22,484 bases of DNA from JACZSB01 sp965372015. GTDB lineage: Bacteria > Fidelibacterota > Marinisomatia > SCGC-AAA003-L08 > TS1B11. Location: positions 1-22,484 of the forward strand of contig CBDVAP010000037.1 in NCBI GenBank assembly GCA_965372015.1, in the 5' to 3' direction. The notes under the pieces are model-generated. The model ran no database searches, was not told the origin of the DNA, and saw only the letters and a program-made list of their open reading frames with translations. The translations under genes were made by a program, and so were the position numbers. Of this stretch, positions 9,701 through 15,632 are shown piece after piece; the first letter of the stretch is position 1, and each line of letters starts with the position of its first letter.

Positions 9701-10008
9701 ATATAGCAGTGGTCCCTAATCCATATGTGGTAACCGCCAGCTGGGAGCCCCAGCATGTGTTTGTATCGGGCCGCGGCGCCCGGAAGATCTATTTCATCCA
9801 TCTGCCCAAGGAATGCACCATCCGGATTTTCACCTTATCGGGCAGCCTGTTGACTACCATCGACCACCTGTCTACTGATGAAAACGGCGCGGAGGGCTGG
9901 GATGTTTTGTCCAGCGATGGACTGGAGATCGCTTACGGCATTTATCTGTTTCACGTGGAGGCGCCGGGCATCGGTGACCACATTGGCAAATTTGCGGTGA
10001 TCAAATGA
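6748..10008 (+). CDS. Giant secreted protein with fibronectin-like domain and T9SS-type C-terminal domain (unit A)
   Basis: This protein has 1086 residues and no catalytic motif that I recognise. A signal peptide (1-20, MYCRSITLLFLCLLVPLAAA) precedes a large N-terminal module that is shared with the protein encoded at 18235-21285 (compare AAEDIIIWTYWITNRG here with YAEDMVFWQFTIRN there). Residues about 311-390 form a very Asp/Asn/Gly-rich stretch (DDIDNDFDGMVDE, NGIDDDGDWDIE), probably calcium-binding, which the paralogue lacks. A fibronectin type III-like region lies at about 480-615 (HQVTLYWDKGAESSRD, GYRIYRSTEPAF). The C-terminal domain begins near 984 with AVVPNPYVVTASW and ends GKFAVIK, resembling T9SS targeting domains of the 'PNPY' type. 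It sits between the receptor (8-base gap) and the PorV-like gene (ATGA overlap), so all three should be made together. A surface partner of the receptor is the likeliest role, by inference. Confidence 0.85.
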   Translation: MYCRSITLLFLCLLVPLAAAQPGSRTKADVLRKSARQGEYAFAMDRSDRKYSVHNGNKILTRFYNFGGIGDWTISGRYDSGIYPIGSGRSYIAEFTPVIAASVIDTNGQRIHIVSDGMVASGGKDISPAGFQWGFEPLPGYADPNQLNIAMSDDPDSWPETWPNRPSDWDGLWNGQYGKYNRADQESYFVMDDALNDEFAFYPDPTDSSRRGLGLELEVRGYQWSHVAAEDIIIWTYWITNRGTERLDSVVFGMYGDADVGDDGDQRDDNADFDRENAIVYQWDSDNHSSVKGGFKPAYFGWKFLESPGNPNDDIDNDFDGMVDESQFNGIDDDGDWDIEKDDLGSDGIGPEHDDYSGPDPDGSEGNGQPDVGEPNFEITDNDESDQIGLTSFFAAAWPAITVYNDEQMWQQMKPGFFDVPEQTIDQTFLYGSAYFSLEPGEKKKFAVAMLFGENRADILRNAVTMQAIYNADYSFAKPPDTPIMTAFAGDHQVTLYWDKGAESSRDLIYGRDFAGYRIYRSTEPAFIESWIITDAWGNKTFNKPVAIFDLEDGLTGPHPVAFNGIQFDMGEDSGLRHSWTDTTVQNGQIYYYSIASFDRGYDDDFFERGLSEFKDLQPLQPSESPTIIDIDAGGNVLGAGENVAVVTPNAPSAGYVPPNTPDADTDFVLHTTGRATGNLVVQTLDAPIIPDNWLYEVSFQNQGGTLSYFILNKETLTDTIFFENGRADLANKNLLAGSLQLKLPDSPNIFVEGIDYTVDTLIGRINLADSTIIEGIAYTASYQYYPVLNSNLLAGEPFNPIFEGMRLLVYNDPLTIWEEKSGWIAGDAGYTPKFDFSTNPYPADIEVRWYGAIGDSVSADILNSTPAPFEIWNISDSIQARFALFDNPVNGRWDPGDLLFILAEENSNSNSFSLSFDIDSLLITERLVSDSTVYDTVIVPVEPVEAGDILGIYSKKPFTVGDKYQFTSIASHIDVQAARRQLDDIAVVPNPYVVTASWEPQHVFVSGRGARKIYFIHLPKECTIRIFTLSGSLLTTIDHLSTDENGAEGWDVLSSDGLEIAYGIYLFHVEAPGIGDHIGKFAVIK

Positions 10009-11045
10009 ACGGTCATCTCCGAGCTGCGCTTCCAATAGCTGTTTTAGCGCTCACTCTTATGCCAGGTGTAGCGCCGGCACAGTGGGGGCGTAGCGTGAAT
10101 AAGGTCGGCACAACGACAGCTACTTTCCTGGAGTTTGGTGTGGGCAGCAGGCCGTTGGCCATGGGTGGGGCTTTCGTGGCCCAGGCTGACGATATCACGG
10201 CAACCTACTGGAATCCGGCCGGGTTAGCTGACCTGGAAGGGACTCAAGTCCTCTTCTACCAATCGCCCTGGGTGGCTGACATCATGCATTCCGATGCCAT
10301 CGTCGGAGTGCCTTTGGACCGGCTGGGAACCGTGGGGTTCTTCCTCACCAGCCTGACCATGGACGACATGAAAGTAAGAACCGTTGAGAAACCTGACGGC
10401 ACCGGAGAGTATTTCACTGCCAGCAGCATTGCACTGGGCGTCAGTTACGCCAGAAATCTTACCGACCGTTTCCGTTTCGGCGTCAATCTCAAATTCATCA
10501 ATGAGCAGATCTGGCACATGTCGGCCTCCAATGTGGCGTTCGATTTGGGAACCATGTTCACCACCAAGAACCGGGGCATCAGGATCGGGATGAGCATCTC
10601 TAATTTCGGCTCCAAAATGCGCTTGCAGGGCCGGGATACACAGATCTATGTAGACATTGACGAGAATAAATCAGGCAATAATGATCGCATCGCGGGCAGC
10701 CTGGACACCTGGGGATGGCCTCTGCCGCTTATTTTCCGGGTGGGGATCAGCTCGCGGTTGTTGCAAGCGGGATCGCATAAGCTGGTACTGGCCACCGATG
10801 CCATACAACCTAATAACCAGCACCCGTATTCAAATGTGGGCCTCGAATACAGCTGGCTTGGCATGGTCTTTCTGAGGGTTGGCCAACCCGAAGTGTTCCT
10901 CGTTGACAGTGAGAAGGGGCTGACCATTGGCGGTGGCGTGCGCTACCACTCCGACGACAACTTCGAATTGATCCTGGATTATGTCAGTCGCGACATGGGA
11001 CTGCTGGGAACCATCGGGGGTTATACCCTGACGTTACAGTTTTAA
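10005..11045 (+). CDS. PorV/PorQ-like outer-membrane protein (UPF0164 family, unit A)
   Basis: This is a 346-residue predicted beta-barrel. The signal peptide (about 1-25, cleavage near APA-Q) is followed by the family hallmark FLEFGVGSRPLAMGGAFVA and the motif YWNPAGLADLEG (about residues 40-75), and the chain ends in aromatic Phe (YTLTLQF). In Bacteroidota, PorV and PorQ belong to the type IX secretion machinery, and PorV carries cargo by its C-terminal domain. The start codon overlaps the stop of the giant-protein gene (ATGA at 10005-10008) with no strong ribosome binding site of its own, which suggests translational coupling. A role as dedicated shuttle or anchor for the giant protein is inferred. 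It could instead be an unrelated FadL-like porin, but the 'RxLxMGGA' and 'WNPAG' signature favours PorV/Q. Confidence 0.88.
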   Translation: MNGHLRAALPIAVLALTLMPGVAPAQWGRSVNKVGTTTATFLEFGVGSRPLAMGGAFVAQADDITATYWNPAGLADLEGTQVLFYQSPWVADIMHSDAIVGVPLDRLGTVGFFLTSLTMDDMKVRTVEKPDGTGEYFTASSIALGVSYARNLTDRFRFGVNLKFINEQIWHMSASNVAFDLGTMFTTKNRGIRIGMSISNFGSKMRLQGRDTQIYVDIDENKSGNNDRIAGSLDTWGWPLPLIFRVGISSRLLQAGSHKLVLATDAIQPNNQHPYSNVGLEYSWLGMVFLRVGQPEVFLVDSEKGLTIGGGVRYHSDDNFELILDYVSRDMGLLGTIGGYTLTLQF

Positions 11046-11099
11046 CCCGCATGGCGCTGAAAGCCAGGCTATCACCATCCATGGAATTGTTCCTTCGAA

Positions 11100-11124
11100 A
11101 CAGGTCCCGCACATCCGGACCTGT
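11100..11124 (+). terminator. Stem-loop after unit A
   Basis: ACAGGTCC (11100-11107) and GGACCTGT (11117-11124) are exact inverted arms of 8 bases around a 9-base loop, 55 bases after the stop of the PorV-like gene. A TTTT follows only after about 13 further bases, so it is not a textbook rho-independent terminator. It marks a plausible end of the unit A transcript. Confidence 0.4.
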
Positions 11125-11233
11125 GTCGGCTTAGACCTTTTCGGGCTAAAACTGTATGACATAATTTGCATTCCCGAGACTTGGTTCACTATATTGGGGA
11201 TTATTGAGCACTTCTTATTTTGCCGGATGAGCC

Positions 11234-12502
11234 GTGCGATCGATAGCACTAAGCTCACTTAAGCCCATAGGCAGGACGCTGGGTTTGTGTCTGCTGATGT
11301 CATCCCTATCCCTGATTACGACTGCTTCCGCCCAGGACCAACCTTCCCGTTTTTCGGTTTATGGTCCTCCTCAACCGGCAGTATGGGAGTTCCAGCTGGC
11401 GGCGGAACGGGAACCGACCGATGTTATCGGGGGATTTAACCTCTACCGCAAGAATCAGCGCCAGAAGACCCATTTTTTCTCGCTCCATGAAGCCCGGGAT
11501 GACCGGGGACATGCCACCGGAGAACTGCAATTTACCGGAGGACTGGTTCTGTTTCCCTACCGGAATGATGACCGCTTTCAATTTGAGCTGGGTGGTTCCG
11601 TGATCAATCCGAAACACAGCCCCATTCAATCGAATTATATGGGCAGGGTTACACTCAGGCCGGAAAAATGGCTCTGGATCAGGGGCGGTGTTGAGGGCCT
11701 GCGAGACGGCACCGGCGAGGATAACGGCAGCATCCAGACTGACGTCCAATATGGCGCCCTAAAATTCGCCCTTGGTTCCTGGCAAGTGACGGGGGCCAGC
11801 GGTAGGACCGGCAGAGATTCCGGCCAACCGGGCCTGTCGGGGGCAGCACTGTTGAGAATACTACCCGGGAATTTTTTCGTGTTCGGTGGCTTGCTCCGGG
11901 GAGGGCCGCCCGCCGAGACGGTACGAACTATCGCCCTGGGCCGCTGGGCGCCCTTCCGCCCCGACGGACTGGCCGCGCTGTTTTACATCTGGAAACACCG
12001 TACGCATTACGATTTTCACCTGGCAGGCCTCTTCTATGGCCGGCACAACTTATTTGTCAGACCCGCCGCTTTGGGAATGACCCAGGGTATCTTCCTGAGT
12101 GATCTGGGAATACGTGAAAACAGTAATTTGAGACGGCGGCAGCTGATGACCATTACTGATGAGAGTCGAAACGCGGACGTATCGATATTTTTTGTCTCCC
12201 TCGACCAGCAAATAGAGATGTATCCCGGGCAGTTGAGCCGTATCGGATTCAAAACGCTGATGGTGTTCAAGTTATTTCCTGATAGCCGCTTCAATGGAAT
12301 CTCAACCCCAAATCTCGGTTTAATCTGGACTGCGGAAACCAGCCCGGTATTCGATCCGGCCAACAGGTCATTCGACGATCAATCGAGGCAGACATACTCC
12401 TGGCAAATAGGGTTCTATTTTCGTGAGCGCCATCTCATCTCCTTGATCGCCAATCTAAATGGCAACGAATGGATCGCCGCTTATTCATTCTTTGTTCGGT
12501 GA
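11234..12502 (+). CDS. Predicted outer-membrane beta-barrel protein of unknown function
   Basis: I do not recognise the family. The 422-residue product has an extended signal peptide (about 1-34: basic n-region, then LGLCLLMSSLSLITTASA, cleavage before QDQ). The rest is rich in alternating polar and hydrophobic segments with aromatic ends (QFTGGLVLFPYRND, YMGRVTLRPEKWLWIRGG, FFVFGGLLRGG, WIAAYSFFVR), as expected of transmembrane beta-strands. It begins with GTG at 11234, chosen because it gives a complete signal peptide. The ribosome binding site is weak, and an ATG at 11297 would remove the positively charged n-region. The gene stands alone: 188 bases after unit A and 168 bases before the peptidase gene. 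Porin-like or envelope-structural roles are possible, but nothing specific can be claimed. Confidence 0.75.
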   Translation: MRSIALSSLKPIGRTLGLCLLMSSLSLITTASAQDQPSRFSVYGPPQPAVWEFQLAAEREPTDVIGGFNLYRKNQRQKTHFFSLHEARDDRGHATGELQFTGGLVLFPYRNDDRFQFELGGSVINPKHSPIQSNYMGRVTLRPEKWLWIRGGVEGLRDGTGEDNGSIQTDVQYGALKFALGSWQVTGASGRTGRDSGQPGLSGAALLRILPGNFFVFGGLLRGGPPAETVRTIALGRWAPFRPDGLAALFYIWKHRTHYDFHLAGLFYGRHNLFVRPAALGMTQGIFLSDLGIRENSNLRRRQLMTITDESRNADVSIFFVSLDQQIEMYPGQLSRIGFKTLMVFKLFPDSRFNGISTPNLGLIWTAETSPVFDPANRSFDDQSRQTYSWQIGFYFRERHLISLIANLNGNEWIAAYSFFVR

Positions 12503-12656
12503 GCAAGGCTATCCACGGCGCAGGATACTTGCTGAAGGCCTATAAATGGTAATCGAACGGTTAATTTTTTCATTGATTTTTAACCAAATCTTCAGTATTC
12601 TCGGTGTCTCAAAACTTTAATATTAAGACCCGTAGGTGTTAAAACTTCATTATACT

Positions 12657-12662
12657 GAGGGG
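12657..12662 (+). promoter_or_regulatory. Ribosome binding site supporting a TTG start for the peptidase
   Basis: GAGGGG lies 8 bases before the TTG at 12671, a normal spacing. The TTG opens a frame with a hydrophobic leader, and no better-placed ATG or GTG exists near it. Confidence 0.55.
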
Positions 12663-12670
12663 TTGACAGG

Positions 12671-14485
12671 TTGCTACTAAGTTATAGATCGCCGGTAGGC
12701 CGTTGGCTTAAGCATATCTCTGCGATAGCGGTTTGCTCCCTTACCCTGCATGACTGTGCAGCGGTTGGCACGCCACAGCGCCATACGGTTGTGGAACCTG
12801 AGATAACCTCCAAGGAGCTGCTTGGTCACATCCAATACCTGGCTTCCGATGAGCGAGAAGGCCGCTACCCAGGGACCAGCGGTTCGTTGGCAGCCGCGGA
12901 GTATATTGCCGGTCAATGGGCGGCCTGCGGTTTGCTGCCACCGGATGGAATGCCGGACTACAGGCAGACCTTCGACATGATCAGTGGCGTCTCGATGGGG
13001 ACCGATTGCGCGCTGAAAGCCGGCTCCCATGAATGGGAGGCGGGGATCGATTTTATACCCCTGGGATTTTCCTCCCAAGGCACATTTTCGGGTGGCGCGG
13101 TCTATGCGGGCTTTGGATTGGCCGACGAGGACAGCACCTCCGGCGCACAACCGGATTTTTCCGGACAGTGGCTGCTGGTTTTCCAGCCACCGGACGCCGC
13201 TGCGGCCAGTCCCCACGGATCCCGGGACGCCTCACTGGTTCACCAAGTCCTACATGCCAAGGATGCCGGGGCGCTGGGCCTGATCGTTATTTCCTCGCCG
13301 GAGGCAGATACGCTCCCGGCGGTGCGCTATGACCGTGCCTTCCATGACGCCGGGCTGGCGGTCGTGAATGTCACCTCCAGTGTTGGCAATGAACTTTTGG
13401 CGGCCCTGGGAATAACCGTCACCGCGGCCTGGAAGACCCTGCTGGCCGGGGAGCAAACTGCTCCCACACCTGTGCCGCATCTGGAGATCACCGCGCAGGT
13501 AGCTCTGGAATATGAAACCAGCGAACTTGGCAATGTAGTGGGGTACTTGCCGGGGGCCGATCCGGCCTGGCGGGAGCAGTATATTGTTATCGGCGCCCAT
13601 TTCGATCACCTTGGTTGGGGCGGCCCTGGTTCGGGATCCATGGCGCCGCAGGAGCGGGCCGTGCATAACGGCGCCGACGATAATGCTTCCGGAGTGTCAG
13701 GGGTGATAGAGTTGGCCCAAAAGTTTGTCGCCCAGGGACAGGAGCTAAAGCGCAGTATGCTATTCGTGGCCTTCGATGGAGAGGAGCAAGGCCTGCTGGG
13801 CTCGAAATATTTCGTGGAGCACTCCCCGGTGCGCTTGGATAGTATCATCCTGATGATCAACCTGGACATGATTGGGCGGCTGCGGGATAAACGGTTGATG
13901 GTGGGAGGCACGGGTACATCACCGCTGTTCGAGCGGGTACTGCCGGAGTTCAACCGGAAATACCAGCTGGACCTGCAGCTGAGCGCCGAAGGTCCCGGCC
14001 CCAGCGACCACTCGTCCTTTTACGGCGAGGATATCCCGGTGCTGTTCATGTTCACCGGTGCTCACGAGGACTACCACAAACCGGGCGACGACTGGACGGA
14101 GGTTGATACGGCCGGGCTGCGGGTAGTGGCGGAATTGACCTACGACGTGGCGCACTATTTCAACTTGCGGGACGAGCGGCCCACGTTCGCCAAGGCCGGA
14201 GTGGCGGCGGACATGCCCAGCCGGCGCTCTTTCCGGGTAACTTTCGGCATCATACCGGGCTATGCCTCAATTGTGGATGGATTAGCCGTCGACGGGACCA
14301 AGGAAGGGGGCCCGGCGGATAAAGCCGGGATGCTTAAAGGCGATGTGATCATCGCTATTGACGGCAGTGAGATAAAAAATATTCGCGATTACATGTTCCG
14401 CCTGGGGGAATTGAATCCCGGGGACACTGTGGAAGTGCAAGTCTTGCGGGGGGGAGAGATAGTAAGGTTGACCTTGCAGCTTTGA
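12671..14485 (+). CDS. M28 family zinc metallopeptidase with PA and PDZ domains
   Basis: This is a predicted exported aminopeptidase of 604 residues that removes N-terminal residues from peptides using two zinc ions. An N-terminal hydrophobic leader (about 14-28) ends at LTLHDCAAVG, a poor lipobox, so a lipoprotein is possible but unproven. A PA-type insert covers about 135-235 (LLVFQPPDAAAA, HAKDAGALGLIVIS). The M28 core has all expected metal and catalytic residues: H310 in IGAHFDHLG, D337 in NGADDNASG, catalytic E371 with ligand E372 in DGEEQGLLGS, D399 in NLDMIGR and H469 in EDYHKPGDD. A PDZ domain at about 525-604 (GGPADKAGMLKGDVIIAIDG) should bind protein or peptide termini. The start is TTG with GAGGGG upstream. 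It precedes the unit B genes by 47 bases, so it may lead their transcript. The substrate is unknown. Confidence 0.93.
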   Translation: MLLSYRSPVGRWLKHISAIAVCSLTLHDCAAVGTPQRHTVVEPEITSKELLGHIQYLASDEREGRYPGTSGSLAAAEYIAGQWAACGLLPPDGMPDYRQTFDMISGVSMGTDCALKAGSHEWEAGIDFIPLGFSSQGTFSGGAVYAGFGLADEDSTSGAQPDFSGQWLLVFQPPDAAAASPHGSRDASLVHQVLHAKDAGALGLIVISSPEADTLPAVRYDRAFHDAGLAVVNVTSSVGNELLAALGITVTAAWKTLLAGEQTAPTPVPHLEITAQVALEYETSELGNVVGYLPGADPAWREQYIVIGAHFDHLGWGGPGSGSMAPQERAVHNGADDNASGVSGVIELAQKFVAQGQELKRSMLFVAFDGEEQGLLGSKYFVEHSPVRLDSIILMINLDMIGRLRDKRLMVGGTGTSPLFERVLPEFNRKYQLDLQLSAEGPGPSDHSSFYGEDIPVLFMFTGAHEDYHKPGDDWTEVDTAGLRVVAELTYDVAHYFNLRDERPTFAKAGVAADMPSRRSFRVTFGIIPGYASIVDGLAVDGTKEGGPADKAGMLKGDVIIAIDGSEIKNIRDYMFRLGELNPGDTVEVQVLRGGEIVRLTLQL

Positions 14486-14520
14486 TTCGGATTTAGATAA
14501 GAGAGTTCACGAAAATGAAA

Positions 14521-14526
14521 AAGGAG
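14521..14526 (+). promoter_or_regulatory. Ribosome binding site that fixes the start of the concanavalin-like gene
   Basis: AAGGAG ends 6 bases before the ATG at 14533. An ATG at 14515 lies upstream in the same frame, but the site falls inside its codons, so 14533 is the better start. Confidence 0.75.
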
Positions 14527-14532
14527 AACCAC

Positions 14533-15573
14533 ATGAATAAAGTGTTAACCCTCGTTTTGGGCTACCTGGTGATGGCGGGGACCTTGACAGGTCAGGAGTA
14601 TACCGACTCTTTCCCGATCAGTGGTACGGAGCTGACCTGGGTCTCCGGCTACTTTGATTCCCTGGACAGTCCCTTGTGTGTCATGCGCACCACCGGTATG
14701 AACACCCCCGGGGGGGATAATTTTGTAGGGAAACTGGTGGCCGATGGGCCCTACTTGGGGGGGCTGGGCCTGGCTTATGCCGGCACGGCCGGCCTGGCGG
14801 ACTATTCGGTGGAAGCCCAGGTGTACGTCGACCTGGATTCGGCCTACTACTCAGGACTCATGTCCCGCCTGGTGATCACCGAATCGACCGCGGAAGCATA
14901 CCAACTGGTGACAAATTTCTCAAGTCCCCTTTATCCCGGCGGACCTCCCATCGCCCGGGTCCGGTTTCGGCATTGGAACCAGAACCAAGATATCACCATC
15001 CTGGGGGAGTGGGAGGCTTCGGAGCTTCCCGGAGGGGCGCCCGCTGAGGACGGTTGGCACCATCTGAAATTGGAGGCCCGCGGCAACGAATTCTGGTGCT
15101 ACTGGGATGGCCAACTGATGGGAGATGGTCCGATTACCGATACAACCGCCGCCCCCATCGACTCCGGCTATTTTGGCGTATATATCTGGGACGTCTTCGC
15201 ACTCACCCTTCAAGCCATCAAATTGGATGACCTCGCGGTCTATGATTTTAGTTCGACTAACTCAGTGGAGCCCGGGATGGAACGATTCACGCCGGCGGTC
15301 TATACCCTGTTGCAGAACTACCCTAACCCGTTCAACCCTTTCACCAACATCCCATTGCGCGTGGAGGAGGGCGGGCGGTATTCCCTGGTGGTATCTGATA
15401 TTAACGGGCGCCAGGTGCGGTCATTGCTCAACGAGGCTCTGGTACCCAATAATTACACTATCGTTTGGGACGGTCGCGACCAGAGCGGCAAACTGGTGTC
15501 CTCCGGGGTTTACCTATACACCCTTAACAATGGATCGCAGCGCATTTCCAAGAGAATGGTATTGCTGAAATAG
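14533..15573 (+). CDS. Secreted concanavalin/LamG-like protein with T9SS type A sorting domain
   Basis: The 346-residue product has a signal peptide (1-20, MNKVLTLVLGYLVMAGTLTG). A beta-sandwich-like region follows at about 22-240; its pattern (DYSVEAQVYVDLDSAYYSG, WHHLKLEARGNEFWCYWDGQ, GYFGVYIWD) resembles LamG, concanavalin-like and DUF1080-type domains that often bind or process sugars. No catalytic residues can be named. A T9SS sorting domain runs from about 255 to the end (NYPNPFNPFTN, VSSGVYLYTL, MVLLK). The frame is open from an ATG at 14515, but AAGGAG placed 6 bases before 14533 decides the start. It lies just upstream of the unit B receptor, as the FG-GAP gene does for the minus-strand receptor. 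A surface carbohydrate-binding accessory to the receptor is a reasonable inference. Confidence 0.87.
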   Translation: MNKVLTLVLGYLVMAGTLTGQEYTDSFPISGTELTWVSGYFDSLDSPLCVMRTTGMNTPGGDNFVGKLVADGPYLGGLGLAYAGTAGLADYSVEAQVYVDLDSAYYSGLMSRLVITESTAEAYQLVTNFSSPLYPGGPPIARVRFRHWNQNQDITILGEWEASELPGGAPAEDGWHHLKLEARGNEFWCYWDGQLMGDGPITDTTAAPIDSGYFGVYIWDVFALTLQAIKLDDLAVYDFSSTNSVEPGMERFTPAVYTLLQNYPNPFNPFTNIPLRVEEGGRYSLVVSDINGRQVRSLLNEALVPNNYTIVWDGRDQSGKLVSSGVYLYTLNNGSQRISKRMVLLK

Positions 15574-15632
15574 CGTACCCACCAGGGGGATTGCCGGCAG
15601 CCGTCTCCAGCGGCCGCCGGCCCCCTCCAATC

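Noticed and set aside
3953..10008. SusC/SusD-type polysaccharide utilisation pair
   Set aside because: The second gene is not a SusD lipoprotein: it has no lipobox or SusD features, is far longer, and ends in a secretion-type tail. The receptor also lacks SusC-specific signs that I could identify.
12663..12690. TTGACA at 12663-12668 as a -35 promoter element
   Set aside because: It overlaps the spacer between ribosome binding site and TTG start of the peptidase gene, so transcription from it would begin inside the gene.
12693..12760. Lipoprotein signal in the M28 peptidase
   Set aside because: The candidate cysteines are preceded by LHD and IAV, which fit the lipobox poorly, so I call only a generic export leader.
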